Positions 47,069 to 55,862 of a stretch of 64,000 nucleotides of DNA are shown one piece after another; within the stretch, counting starts at the first letter, position 1; each line of letters begins with the position of its first letter. The notes beneath the pieces are model-generated. The model had not been told where the DNA came from. It did not search any database and saw only the letters and a list, made by a program, of their open reading frames with translations. The DNA is from Tumebacillus amylolyticus (GTDB taxonomy: Bacteria > Bacillota > Bacilli > Tumebacillales > Tumebacillaceae), in assembly GCF_016722965.1 (NCBI RefSeq), contig NZ_JAEQNB010000010.1:1-64000 (forward strand), in the 5' to 3' direction. The position numbers and the translations under genes are program-made.

Positions 47069-49696
47069 ATGAAGTCTGCTGAGATTCGCAATCGGTTTGT
47101 GAAGTTTTTTGAATCCAAAGGTCATGACATTGTGCCGAGCGCTTCGCTCGTTCCGTACAACGACCCGTCCTTGCTCTGGATCAACGCCGGGATGGCGCCG
47201 CTGAAAAAATATTTTGACGGGTCGGAAATTCCGAAAAACCCGCGCATCACCAACTCGCAGAAGTGTATCCGCACCAACGACATCGAAAACGTCGGGAAAA
47301 CCGCCCGCCACCATACCATGTTCGAGATGCTCGGCAACTTCTCCATCGGCGACTACTTCAAGCGCGAAGTGATTCCGTGGGCTTGGGAGTTCCTCACCGA
47401 AGAGATGAAGTTCGATAAATCCCGTCTGTACTGCACCGTTCACGTGAACGACGACGAAGCGTACGACATCTGGACCAAAGAGATCGGCGTGCCGGAAGAC
47501 CACATGTGCCGCACCGAAGAAGACAACTTCTGGGACATCGGCGAAGGTCCGTGCGGCCCGTGCTCCGAGATCTTCTACGACCGCAAGCCGGAACTCGGCC
47601 CGGACGACGTCTTCCACCCGGACAACCACAACGGCGAGCGTTATCTCGAAGTCTGGAACCTCGTGTTCACGCAGTTCAACCACAACGCAGACGGTTCCTA
47701 CACCGAACTGCCCAAGAAAAACATCGACACCGGCGCGGGCCTTGAACGTCTGTGCTCGCTGATGCAAAACGGCGAAACCAACTTCGACACCGACCTGTTC
47801 CTGCCGATCATCGAAGAGACCGCTCGTCTCTCCGGCAAGGAATACCACACCAACCCGGAACTCGACGTGGCGTTCAAAGTCATCGCCGACCACATCCGCA
47901 CCGTGACGTTCTCCGTCGGCGACGGCGCACTCCCGTCCAACGAAGGCCGGGGCTATGTCATCCGCCGTCTGCTCCGCCGTGCCGTGCGCTACGGGAAAGT
48001 GCTCGGCATCGAGAAATCGTTCATGTACACGCTGGTCAAAATCGTCGGCGACATCATGGGCGAGTACTTCCCGGAAGTCTTGCAAAAGCGCGAGTTCATC
48101 GAGCGCGTCATCAAAGCGGAGGAAGAGCGTTTCCACGTCACCCTCGCAGACGGTGAAACCCTGCTGGCGCAAGTGCTGGATCGCGTGAAGGGTGCTGGCC
48201 AGAACATCTTGCCGGGCGAAGATGCGTTCCGCCTGTACGACACCTATGGATTCCCGATCGACCTCACCGAAGACATCTGTGTGGAGCAAGGCATCGAGAT
48301 CGACCGCGAAGGGTTCGAAAAAGCGTTGAACGAGCAACGCCAACGCGCTCGTGCAGCCCGCAAGGACGTTTCCACGATGTCGGTGCAAACCGATCTCTAC
48401 GACGAACTCGACATCCGCTCCAATTTCGTCGGCTACTCCGAAACGGCGACCTCGTCGCAAGTGCTCGCGATCATCTCCGGCGGCGGCATCGTCGAAGAAG
48501 CGCATGAAGGCGATGAAATCGCGCTGTTCCTGTCCCAAACTCCGTTCTACGCAGAGTCGGGCGGTCAAGTGGCGGACGTCGGTCTCGTCCATGTCGGCGA
48601 ATCGGCCATGATCCAAGTTCTCGACGTGCAAAAAGCGCCGAACGGCTACAACCTGCACAAGGCGCGCGTGCTCTCCGGCACGGTGAAAGTTCTGGATGAA
48701 GCAGAAGCTTCCATCGACTACGAACGCCGCGTGGCGATCACCCGCAACCATACGGCGACGCACTTGCTGCACAAAGCCCTGCGCGATGTGCTCGGCGAGC
48801 ATGTCGCTCAAGCGGGTTCCTTGGTCGGCCCGGATCGTCTGCGCTTCGACTTCTCGCATCTCTCCGGCATGACGGCCGACGAGATTGCAGACGTGGAACG
48901 CCGCGTCAACGAACAGATCTGGCAGAACGAAATCGTCGAGATCAACGAGATGGGCATCGACGAAGCGAAAGCGCTCGGGGCGATGGCTCTGTTTGGCGAG
49001 AAGTACGGCGATGTCGTGCGCGTCGTCAAAGCGGGCGACTACTCCACCGAACTTTGCGGCGGTTGCCATGTGCGTTCCACCGGGGAGATCGGCCTGTTCA
49101 AGATCGTCTCGGAAGCGTCGATTGCGGCAGGCGTGCGCCGCTTGGAAGGAGTCACCGGCAAGGGCGCGTATGAGTTCGTCGTCGAGCGTGACCGTCTGCT
49201 GGCAGACGTCGCGGGCAAGTTGAAGTCGAACATCAACGACATCCCGATGCGCGTCGACATCTTGCAATCCAACGTCAAAGACCTCGGCAAAGAGATCGAA
49301 TCGTTGAAAGGCAAGCTCGCAGCGGGTGAAGTGAAAAACCTCATCGAGCAACTTCGCGAAGTGGGCGGCGTGCCGTTCCTCGCAGCGAAACTCGACGGTG
49401 TGGACATGGACGGTCTGCGTGCGATTGCAGAAGACCTGAAAGCGCGTCTCGACTCCGGCGTCGTCGTACTGGGTGCGGCACAAGGAACGGACAAAGTGAA
49501 CTTCGTCGTCGCGGTGACCAAAGACCTTAACGGCAAGGGCATCCAAGCCGGCAAACTGGTCAAGGAAGTCGCAGCTGTGACGGGCGGCGGCGGCGGTGGT
49601 CGTCCGGACCTCGCACAAGCGGGCGGCAAGGACGTTTCGAAATTGCAAGAAGCTCTCGACAAAGCGGCAGACCTGCTCGCAGGCATGTTGGTCTAA
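47069..49696 (+). CDS. alaS: Alanyl-tRNA synthetase
   Basis: The full-length 875-aa class II synthetase. The catalytic core (residues 1-240) has RFVKFFESKGHDIVPSASLV, WINAGMAPLKKYF, MFEMLGNFSIGDYFK and GAGLERL. The editing domain has the zinc-binding HTATHLLHKAL and CGGCHV. The C-terminal C-Ala domain ends at GGGGGGRPDLAQAGG. It is controlled by the T-box upstream. A terminator follows. Confidence 0.98.
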   Translation: MKSAEIRNRFVKFFESKGHDIVPSASLVPYNDPSLLWINAGMAPLKKYFDGSEIPKNPRITNSQKCIRTNDIENVGKTARHHTMFEMLGNFSIGDYFKREVIPWAWEFLTEEMKFDKSRLYCTVHVNDDEAYDIWTKEIGVPEDHMCRTEEDNFWDIGEGPCGPCSEIFYDRKPELGPDDVFHPDNHNGERYLEVWNLVFTQFNHNADGSYTELPKKNIDTGAGLERLCSLMQNGETNFDTDLFLPIIEETARLSGKEYHTNPELDVAFKVIADHIRTVTFSVGDGALPSNEGRGYVIRRLLRRAVRYGKVLGIEKSFMYTLVKIVGDIMGEYFPEVLQKREFIERVIKAEEERFHVTLADGETLLAQVLDRVKGAGQNILPGEDAFRLYDTYGFPIDLTEDICVEQGIEIDREGFEKALNEQRQRARAARKDVSTMSVQTDLYDELDIRSNFVGYSETATSSQVLAIISGGGIVEEAHEGDEIALFLSQTPFYAESGGQVADVGLVHVGESAMIQVLDVQKAPNGYNLHKARVLSGTVKVLDEAEASIDYERRVAITRNHTATHLLHKALRDVLGEHVAQAGSLVGPDRLRFDFSHLSGMTADEIADVERRVNEQIWQNEIVEINEMGIDEAKALGAMALFGEKYGDVVRVVKAGDYSTELCGGCHVRSTGEIGLFKIVSEASIAAGVRRLEGVTGKGAYEFVVERDRLLADVAGKLKSNINDIPMRVDILQSNVKDLGKEIESLKGKLAAGEVKNLIEQLREVGGVPFLAAKLDGVDMDGLRAIAEDLKARLDSGVVVLGAAQGTDKVNFVVAVTKDLNGKGIQAGKLVKEVAAVTGGGGGGRPDLAQAGGKDVSKLQEALDKAADLLAGMLV

Positions 49697-49711
49697 GGCA
49701 CGACAGGTTGG

Positions 49712-49748
49712 AAAAAAAGCGCCTCTGGTGACAGGGGCGCTTTTTCTA
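49712..49748 (+). terminator. Terminator after alaS
   Basis: AAAAAAAGCGCC and GGCGCTTTTT close a stem with CCTCTG/CAGGGG inside. Confidence 0.9.
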
Positions 49749-49854
49749 TTTTCCTCGGTTGGAGAACAACCGATACTTTTATGTGTATTTCCGGAGACGC
49801 AACGGTGCTATACTCTTCATGGTGCAGGCAACAGACATGGAGGGGGAAGGCGCG

Positions 49855-50319
49855 ATGGAGATTCGATTGGCCGAGGAAACGGACCACGCGTACTTGGTGC
49901 GCGAGTATTTGCAGCATTACAGTCCGGACTTTCAAGAGGCGGAGCGGTATGCGGAGTCTAACATGAAATGGGATCGAACGTTGATGATTGAGGGAGACGG
50001 GCTGATCTTGGGGACGCTGAGCTGGGGGGCTCGCGAAGGCATCCAGTCCGGGATTGCGCAACTGACAGGCCTGCGCATCATCCCGTCTCGTCGTCGTCAG
50101 GGGTTGGCGGGCAGGTTGTTGGAAGCGGGGTTCCAAGACATGCAGACCTACTTCGCCGAACGGTCGGCCGCCGTCCGTCGGATCTACGCCCTCATCCCCG
50201 AAGACCAACCAGGCGCTGACCGTCTCCTCACCGCCCGCGGCTTTGACCGTGTCGTCCATCTCCAAAACTGGCGAGAGGACGGGTTGGGGGACTGGTTGTA
50301 TGTTTTCATTTCTACATAA
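49855..50319 (+). CDS. GNAT-family N-acetyltransferase, 154 aa
   Basis: An acetyl-CoA-dependent acyltransferase. The acetyl-CoA loop is GLRIIPSRRRQGLAGRLLEAG (R/Q-x-x-G-x-A form), preceded by the beta-bulge strand. The substrate is unknown. ATG 49855 has GGAGGGGGAAGG 4 bp upstream. It lies alone between the alaS terminator and another terminator. Confidence 0.8.
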   Translation: MEIRLAEETDHAYLVREYLQHYSPDFQEAERYAESNMKWDRTLMIEGDGLILGTLSWGAREGIQSGIAQLTGLRIIPSRRRQGLAGRLLEAGFQDMQTYFAERSAAVRRIYALIPEDQPGADRLLTARGFDRVVHLQNWREDGLGDWLYVFIST

Positions 50320-50322
50320 TCG

Positions 50323-50357
50323 AGATCCTCGTCCATGTCGTGGACGGGGATTTTTTA
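50323..50357 (+). terminator. Terminator after the GNAT gene
   Basis: ATCCTCGTCCA and TGGACGGGGAT followed by TTTTTT. A second hairpin, CTCCGTC/GACGGAG, lies at about 50367-50384. Confidence 0.8.
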
Positions 50358-50481
50358 TGAGAATCTCCGTCTTGAGACGGAGGCGCGTACCGTCTTACGC
50401 GGGGGGCAGAGGAGCTTGGCGGGGAGGTATAATGAGGATAACAGAGAAATTGGTAGTGTGAGGAAAGGAAGCGTAGAGATC

Positions 50482-51261
50482 ATGAAGACCTTCGGTGGAT
50501 TGTTTTTGATCGTCGGCTTGGTGCTGGCTTTGGTGAATTTCGGCGTGTGGGAGGGCCAGACGATCGGGTCTGTGTTTCGGACGTATTGGCCCGCGATTTT
50601 GGTCTACTTCTCGGTGGTCGGTTTGATCGGCGAGATGATTCGCCGCTCGATTTTGGGTGTCTTCTGGAACATCGTGATGCTGTGCATCGGGGGCTTTTGG
50701 CTGTTTGACAACTTGGGGTACCTCGGCAATGCTTCTTGGTCGAACTTGCTGATCCCGGGAGCTTTGATCGTGTTCGGATTCCTGCTTTTGTTCTCCCGCT
50801 CCGGCAAGAAACCGGTGAAAACTTCGATTCGCTACGCCGACCAACCGGTGGAGGGCGTGTATGAGGCGGTAGTGCCTCTCCAACCGATTCAAACGGACAA
50901 CGTCATCAAGACGACGGCGGGCGAGTTGAAACTGGGGGGCCCGAACTGGAAGTTGGAATCGACGCGCATCCAGCAACGCGCGGGCTCCATCCGTCTCGAC
51001 TTGCGCGAGACGTTCATCCCGGAGGGCGAAACGGTGCTCGACATCGATTGCAAGGCGGGCGACGTCAACATTTTCCTCCCCGACGGGTTGGAAGTGCTCG
51101 TCGAATCCCGTGTGAAGCTTGGCAACAACCGCGTGATGAACCAACAGGCGCCAAACGGCACGTCTGTGTACAAAACCCCCGGCTATGACGAAGCGGAACG
51201 CAAAGTCCGCTTGCACATCCTCGTAAAGTTCGGAGACATCCATGTTTCGCGCGTTGGATAG
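50482..51261 (+). CDS. liaF: LiaF-like membrane protein
   Basis: The inhibitor subunit of the LiaFSR cell-envelope stress system. The N-terminal half has about four membrane segments (residues 5-110); the C-terminal half (GELKLGGPNWKLESTRIQQR, RLDLRETFIPEGETVLDIDC, KAGDVNIFLPDGLEV, HILVKFGDIHV) matches the LiaF C-terminal beta domain. It overlaps the kinase gene by 20 bp. A TATAAT at 50428 may be its -10 box, though no good -35 is visible. Confidence 0.85.
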   Translation: MKTFGGLFLIVGLVLALVNFGVWEGQTIGSVFRTYWPAILVYFSVVGLIGEMIRRSILGVFWNIVMLCIGGFWLFDNLGYLGNASWSNLLIPGALIVFGFLLLFSRSGKKPVKTSIRYADQPVEGVYEAVVPLQPIQTDNVIKTTAGELKLGGPNWKLESTRIQQRAGSIRLDLRETFIPEGETVLDIDCKAGDVNIFLPDGLEVLVESRVKLGNNRVMNQQAPNGTSVYKTPGYDEAERKVRLHILVKFGDIHVSRVG

Positions 51262-52381
51262 CCGTTTCAAGAGCGTCCGCTGGTCGTTGTTGCTCGCGTT
51301 TGTGAGAACAACGGCTGCGGCGCTGGTTGTGTTTGTGGGGCTTGCGGGCGGCGCTTTCTCGCTGTACAACTGGTTGTCCGCGACGCCCCTGCTCGCTCAT
51401 GACTCGTTGACCGTCGGGCAATGGGCGGTTCTGGGGGCGATCTTGCTCGGTTCCGGCTTGGTCGCGATCCTCGTCGTCGGCCTCGCCGGAGGGTATTCGA
51501 CGTCCCGTGCGCAGCAGGAACAGATGAGCACGCTTCTCGAAGCAACGCTGCTCTGGGCGAACGGCCGTCTCGGACATCGAATCGAAGTCGTCGGCGACGA
51601 GAACGAAATTCTCGAACTTGCCGATGCGCTCAACGGCATGGCGGAACGTCTCGAAGACCAAGTGCTGGCGCTCGGTCGCCTCGTGGACAAAAACGAACGC
51701 CTCGCCCAGCAAGCGGCGGGACTCGCGACGATGGAAGAGCGCCAACGTCTGGCTCGCGACCTGCACGATTCGGTTTCGCAACAATTGTTCGCCATCGGGA
51801 TGACCGCCGGTGCCGTCGCCAAGCTCTACGACCGCGACCCGGATCGTGTTCGACCTTTGATTACTCAGTTGGAAGAGATGGCTTCCAAATCCCAAGCGGA
51901 GATGCGGGCGTTGCTTCTGCATCTGCGACCGGTGGAGTTGGAGGGACGATCCTTGGCGGAAGCGCTGGATCGTTTTTTGCAAGACGTGTGTCCCCGTCAT
52001 CAGATTCGCTACGACATGGAACTCAACGGCGTGGTGCGGTTGAGCGACGGCATGGAAGCCCATCTGTTTCGCATCGCCCAAGAAGCGGTCTCCAACGTCG
52101 TGCGTCATGCGTCGGCGACGAAACTTGGCGTGAAATTGATGCGCGAGGGAGAGCGCGTCTGCCTGTCGGTGAGCGATGACGGCAACGGATTCGATCCGAA
52201 ACAGCAGCGCGGAGGCTCCTACGGCTTGCAATCGATCCAAGAGCGTGCCGAAGAAGTCGGCGGGCGACTGGAAGTGCGGTCCCGACCGGGCGAGGGCACG
52301 GAAGTTCGCGTCTGGGTCAGTTTGTACGGCAAGGAGAGAGGAGAACGAGATGAGCAACATACGAGTGTTATTGGTGGATGA
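51242..52381 (+). CDS. liaS: LiaS-like sensor histidine kinase, 379 aa
   Basis: A NarL-type kinase: two membrane segments (about residues 15-40 and 60-85) with a short extracellular loop, a HAMP-like segment (GRLGHRIEVVGDENEILELADALNGM), the HisKA_3 phosphoacceptor ERQRLARDLHDSVSQQLFAI, and a HATPase domain (RIAQEAVSNVVRHA, SVSDDGNGFDP, GGSYGLQSIQERAEEVGG). The short loop suits an intramembrane-sensing kinase that responds to cell-wall antibiotics with LiaF. It overlaps liaR by 32 bp. Confidence 0.9.
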   Translation: MFRALDSRFKSVRWSLLLAFVRTTAAALVVFVGLAGGAFSLYNWLSATPLLAHDSLTVGQWAVLGAILLGSGLVAILVVGLAGGYSTSRAQQEQMSTLLEATLLWANGRLGHRIEVVGDENEILELADALNGMAERLEDQVLALGRLVDKNERLAQQAAGLATMEERQRLARDLHDSVSQQLFAIGMTAGAVAKLYDRDPDRVRPLITQLEEMASKSQAEMRALLLHLRPVELEGRSLAEALDRFLQDVCPRHQIRYDMELNGVVRLSDGMEAHLFRIAQEAVSNVVRHASATKLGVKLMREGERVCLSVSDDGNGFDPKQQRGGSYGLQSIQERAEEVGGRLEVRSRPGEGTEVRVWVSLYGKERGERDEQHTSVIGG

Positions 52382-53009
52382 TCATGACATGGTGCGCCTC
52401 GGTGTGCGCACCTACCTCATGACGGAGCCGGACCTTGAGATCGTGGGAGAGGCCGGTTCCGGAGAAGAAGGCGTGGAGCGGGCGCAAGAACTTCAACCCG
52501 ACGTCGTGTTGATGGACCTCGTCATGGGCGGCATCGACGGTGTCGAGGCGACCCGCCGCGTGTTGGGAGTCTGCCCGCAGACCAAAGTGCTCGTCCTGAC
52601 TTCGTTTCTGGAGGATGAAAAAGTGCTCCCGGCCTTGGAGGCGGGCGCATCCGGCTATCTGCTGAAAACGGTGCTCGGCGACGAACTGGCAACCTCCATA
52701 CGCAAAGTGTTCCGAGGCGAAACGGTGCTCGAACCGCAAGTCGCCGCCAAAGTCGTCGCCAACCTGCAAAAACCGAAAAACCCCGCTCCCGCAACCGAAT
52801 CGCTTACGGAACGGGAGATGGATGTGCTGCGATTGATCGGGCAAGGGATGACAAACCAGCTCATCGGTGAAACTCTATTCATCGGAATCAAGACGGTCAA
52901 GACGCACGTCTCCAATATCCTCGCCAAGCTCGGCGTAGAAGACCGCACCCAAGCGGCGATCCTCGCCATTCGAAACGGATGGGTGGACGCACAGAGCAAA
53001 AAGGGGTAA
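52350..53009 (+). CDS. liaR: LiaR-like response regulator, 219 aa
   Basis: A receiver domain (residues 1-120; acidic DD at VDDHD, phosphoacceptor Asp in VVLMDLVMGG, Thr/Ser and Lys in LTSF and LLKT) is joined to a LuxR-type helix-turn-helix (LTEREMDVLRLIGQGMTNQL, GIKTVKTHVSNILAKLGVEDR). It is the partner of the overlapping kinase. AGAGAGGAG precedes ATG 52350. Confidence 0.92.
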   Translation: MSNIRVLLVDDHDMVRLGVRTYLMTEPDLEIVGEAGSGEEGVERAQELQPDVVLMDLVMGGIDGVEATRRVLGVCPQTKVLVLTSFLEDEKVLPALEAGASGYLLKTVLGDELATSIRKVFRGETVLEPQVAAKVVANLQKPKNPAPATESLTEREMDVLRLIGQGMTNQLIGETLFIGIKTVKTHVSNILAKLGVEDRTQAAILAIRNGWVDAQSKKG

Positions 53010-53048
53010 AGTGATTCCCAGAAGCAGGAGTTCGGGAGGTACGAGTGG

Positions 53049-53417
53049 ATGGCAAAGCGCGGCATCGTGGTGCTGGCACATGGGAGCGAAATCCCGGACC
53101 AAGAAGAGGCGCTGACTCAGCTCGCCTCTTTTTTGCGAGAGAAAAGCGGGGGGCCGGTGGAAGTGGGCTTCTTGAATTTTCAAAGCCCGCGGATTGCGGA
53201 AGCGGTGGCGCTCGTCCTCGCAGCGGGTGCAGAGGAGATCCTCGTCGCGCCCTTTTTTCTGACCGAGGGCTTTCTGATGCGCAAGGCGGTTTCCTTGGCG
53301 CAACAAGCCGCGCCGGGTGTAGACATGAAAATCGCCCCGCCCCTGGGTCAACATCCCCGTCTGGTGGACGTGGTGTTGGATCGGGTGGCAGAGGCGAGCG
53401 TTCGTCAATCGGACTGA
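53049..53417 (+). CDS. CbiX/SirB-type sirohydrochlorin chelatase, short form
   Basis: The 122-aa protein has the class II chelatase start GIVVLAHGSEIPDQEEAL with the metal-binding His, and LVAPFFLTEGFLMRK and HPRLVDVVLDR later (the second conserved region usually carries another His). It is the length of a single-domain chelatase that inserts Fe, Co or Ni into sirohydrochlorin. GGGAGG lies 10 bp before ATG 53049. The 3' end overlaps the convergent Fur-family gene by 13 bp. Confidence 0.78.
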   Translation: MAKRGIVVLAHGSEIPDQEEALTQLASFLREKSGGPVEVGFLNFQSPRIAEAVALVLAAGAEEILVAPFFLTEGFLMRKAVSLAQQAAPGVDMKIAPPLGQHPRLVDVVLDRVAEASVRQSD

Positions 53418-53911
53418 CAGCAGGCAGCGCAATGTCCGAAGATTTCAAAGCGGTGTGTTTCGATGTGGAACCCGGCCGGTGCTTCCAACTTGAGGGCGTC
53501 CATCGGGCAGCCTTCGACGAGTTGGGTTTTGCCGCACACGGTGCAGATGAAATGATGATGATGGTGGTTCGTGTCGCATGCGATGCGGAATTTGCTCCCG
53601 CCGTCTCCGAACACCGATTCCTCGATCAAGCGCTCTTCTTTGAGCAGGTGGAGGTTGCGATAGACCGTGTCAAAACTCAAGCGCGGAAACTGCGTCTTGA
53701 GGCGTTCGAGCAGGTCTTTGGCGCTGATGTAGCGGTCTTCCTCCAACAGAATGTCCACGATGCTGCGGCGTTTGCCGGTCAGTTTGAACCCCTGTTCTTT
53801 GAGCCGGTCGAGGAACTTGTCCTTGGTATTCGGAACGTCATGCGTATGAATGTGATCATGGCTGTGATCGTGGTTGCAGAGATCGTGGGAATGATCGTGT
53901 TCGTGCGGCAT
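53405..53911 (-). CDS. Fur-family regulator (Zur-like) with His-rich N-terminus
   Basis: A 168-aa metalloregulator. Residues about 34-100 form the winged helix (FKLTGKRRSIVDILLEEDRY, SFDTVYRNLHLLKEERLI). The dimerisation domain has HHHHHFICTVCGKTQLVEGC with a CxxC pair, and a C-terminal CAACC pair for structural zinc. The first 30 residues are a run of His/Asp (HEHDHSHDLCNHDHSHDHIHTHD) not found in standard Fur proteins. ATG 53911 lies 7 bp after AAGGAG. Zur is the best guess; PerR or Nur are alternatives. Confidence 0.82.
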   Translation of the reverse strand: MPHEHDHSHDLCNHDHSHDHIHTHDVPNTKDKFLDRLKEQGFKLTGKRRSIVDILLEEDRYISAKDLLERLKTQFPRLSFDTVYRNLHLLKEERLIEESVFGDGGSKFRIACDTNHHHHHFICTVCGKTQLVEGCPMDALKLEAPAGFHIETHRFEIFGHCAACCQSD

Positions 53912-53970
53912 GAGGGCACTCCTTTCCAAACTTAACTCCTAGTATACCACAAGGAAGAGGGTGTTAGATT

Positions 53971-55137
53971 CTGGACATCATACAACCGAGTTTGCCCAAG
54001 ACCCGTGGCAAGACGCGGGTGCTCGGGGCGTATTACTTTTTCTTTTTCATCGGGTTTGGCGCGTTGTATCCGATGCTGCCGTTGTTCTTGCGCGAGAATG
54101 GCTTGAGCGGCGGGCAGATCGGGATCATCACCGGAATCGGGCCGGTCATGACCGTGCTGTTTCAACCGCTTTGGGGGATGATCGTCGACCGCTACCAAGC
54201 GCAGCGGCTGGTGTTGTTCGCGACGCTGGCGGTGGCGGGGGTGCTGTCTCTGCTCTATCCGCAAGTCGGCGGGTATGTGTGGTTTTTGGCGCTGTTCGCC
54301 GGGATGGCTGCGTTCCATAGTTCGGGCGTGCCGATTCTGGACAGCATTTCACTTCGAACGGTGGCACAGTACGGCGGCGACTACGGCTCGTTGCGACTGT
54401 GGGGGGCGATCGGGTTTGCGGTCGCTTCGTGGGTCGCGGGGAAACTGGCCGATCTGTCGGGTCTTCAAGCGATCTTCTATGTGTACGCGGCGGCGATGTT
54501 CTCCTGCGTGCTGTTGACGCGGGCGTTGCCGAAGGAACCGGCCGAGATGAAGTTCGAATTGCTCAAGGGTCTCGGCAAATTGATCCGTCTGCCGCGGTTT
54601 CTCGTGTTTTTGTTCGGGACGTTCTTGATCTTTGGGACGATTCAGGCGAACAACAGCTATTATTCGATTTTCTTCACCGCCATCGGCGGCAATGTGGCGG
54701 GCGTCGGCCTGTCGTTTCTGATCGCGGCGGGCTCGGAAGCTCCCGTGATGCGTTTCGCCGGACGTCTGATCTCCCGCACGGGTCTGATCGGGGCGCTGGT
54801 GCTCTCCGGCTCGATTGCGTCGCTGCGCTGGCTGTTCTACGGGTTTGAACCGGGGCCGGTGTTGGTGATGTCGCTTTTGTTCGTGCAAGGGCTCTCCACG
54901 GGCATCTACATCCCGGCGGCGGCCGAGTTTGTGCGTCAGAACACCCCCGAAGAGATTCGGGTGACGGCGCTTGGCATCTACTCGGCGATCGGCAACGGCC
55001 TCGGTTCGATGGCCGGCACGATGGTCGGCGGGTTGCTGCTCGATTCGGTGGGGATCTTCGGCACGTACACCGTGTTCGGGATCGCGTCCCTGGTCGGCGT
55101 TGCCGCGATGGTGTCGCTCAAATTCATGAAAAAATGA
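53971..55137 (+). CDS. MFS transporter, start uncertain (possibly CTG)
   Basis: A 12-segment permease of the MFS_1_like group (FGALYPMLPLFLRENGLSGG, PLWGMIVDRYQAQR, DYGSLRLWGAIGFA). Relatives export drugs or import nucleosides and sugars. Start codon choice is difficult. AAGGAAGAGGG at 53951-53961 is 9 bp before CTG 53971, while the first conventional start, TTG 53992, has no ribosome site. CTG 53971 is used here, giving 388 aa. If TTG is right the protein is 7 residues shorter. Confidence 0.78.
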   Translation: MDIIQPSLPKTRGKTRVLGAYYFFFFIGFGALYPMLPLFLRENGLSGGQIGIITGIGPVMTVLFQPLWGMIVDRYQAQRLVLFATLAVAGVLSLLYPQVGGYVWFLALFAGMAAFHSSGVPILDSISLRTVAQYGGDYGSLRLWGAIGFAVASWVAGKLADLSGLQAIFYVYAAAMFSCVLLTRALPKEPAEMKFELLKGLGKLIRLPRFLVFLFGTFLIFGTIQANNSYYSIFFTAIGGNVAGVGLSFLIAAGSEAPVMRFAGRLISRTGLIGALVLSGSIASLRWLFYGFEPGPVLVMSLLFVQGLSTGIYIPAAAEFVRQNTPEEIRVTALGIYSAIGNGLGSMAGTMVGGLLLDSVGIFGTYTVFGIASLVGVAAMVSLKFMKK

Positions 55138-55163
55138 CCGTGCCTCGTGCATGGTCTTTTTTC
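55135..55163 (+). terminator. Terminator after the MFS gene
   Basis: GACCGTGC and GCATGGTC form a short stem followed by TTTTTT; the A-run lies before it. Confidence 0.7.
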
Positions 55164-55206
55164 ATTTGGAAGATACTACCTCATAACGAAGGAGGTCGAA
55201 TTCCCT

Positions 55207-55425
55207 ATGCAACCGTTGACAGCCAAAGAGCTTGAGTACATCGCCGACTCGATGTCCAATGAAGACCTGTTGATCAAACAATGTGCGGCGGCGGCTTCGT
55301 CTGTGCAGAATCCGCAGCTCGCCCAACTGGCGATGCAGATGGCACAACGCCATCAGATGCATTACAACTACCTGCTGAACACGCTTCAACAGCACCAACA
55401 ACTCGCACCCACCCAACCGATGTAG
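55207..55425 (+). CDS. Small CotF-like spore coat protein, 72 aa
   Basis: A helical protein (LTAKELEYIADSMSNEDLLI, LAQLAMQMAQRHQMHYNYLL) that resembles the N-terminal helix pair of spore coat CotF/YhcQ proteins. AAGGAGG precedes ATG 55207. It forms a two-gene unit with the next CotF-like gene, 16 bp away, and is probably expressed in the mother cell late in sporulation. Confidence 0.65.
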   Translation: MQPLTAKELEYIADSMSNEDLLIKQCAAAASSVQNPQLAQLAMQMAQRHQMHYNYLLNTLQQHQQLAPTQPM

Positions 55426-55441
55426 GAGAGGAGGTCTCGAC

Positions 55442-55792
55442 ATGCAACAACAGATGCAACAGACGCAGAATTTCAACAGAATCCAGACGCACCACAAACC
55501 GTTGCTTCCGGATCAAGACCTGCTGTACACGATCCTCGCCGACCAGAAGCGCACCACGCGCGAGTACTGCACGGCGGCGCTCGAGTCGAACTGCCAAGTC
55601 GTGCGACAGATGTTCACCGAACTGATGAACGACACTCTGTCCCTGCAAGGCCAACTCTACCAAGCGATGCAACAGAACAACATGTACAACGCGTCCTCCA
55701 AAGCGTTGCGCCAAGACGTGGACAAGCAGATTCAAAGCTATTCGCAAACGATGCAGCAGACCCAACAATTCCTCCAACAAAACTTCCAGTAA
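55442..55792 (+). CDS. CotF-family spore coat protein, 116 aa
   Basis: The central region (LPDQDLLYTILADQKRTTRE, CTAALESNCQVVRQMFTELM, HQ-poor linker, QGQLYQAMQQNNMYN) matches the Coat_F domain found in spore coat proteins. The ends are very rich in Gln, typical of coat proteins. GGAGAGGAGG precedes ATG 55442. A terminator follows. Confidence 0.82.
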   Translation: MQQQMQQTQNFNRIQTHHKPLLPDQDLLYTILADQKRTTREYCTAALESNCQVVRQMFTELMNDTLSLQGQLYQAMQQNNMYNASSKALRQDVDKQIQSYSQTMQQTQQFLQQNFQ

Positions 55793-55802
55793 CCTCTGGG
55801 AA

Positions 55803-55840
55803 AAAGAAGACCCGACCTCTTGCGAGGCGGGTCTTTTTTC
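55803..55840. terminator. Bidirectional terminator
   Basis: AGACCCGACCTC and GAGGCGGGTCT followed by TTTTTT, with A/T runs on both sides. It serves the coat gene and the convergent SLH gene. Confidence 0.88.
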
Positions 55841-55862
55841 ACGTTGCTGGGAGCTAGGGTCG

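Noticed and set aside
47018-49648. 876-codon open frame opposite alaS
   Set aside because: The plus-strand frame is an unmistakable alanyl-tRNA synthetase with T-box control; the antisense frame is a shadow.
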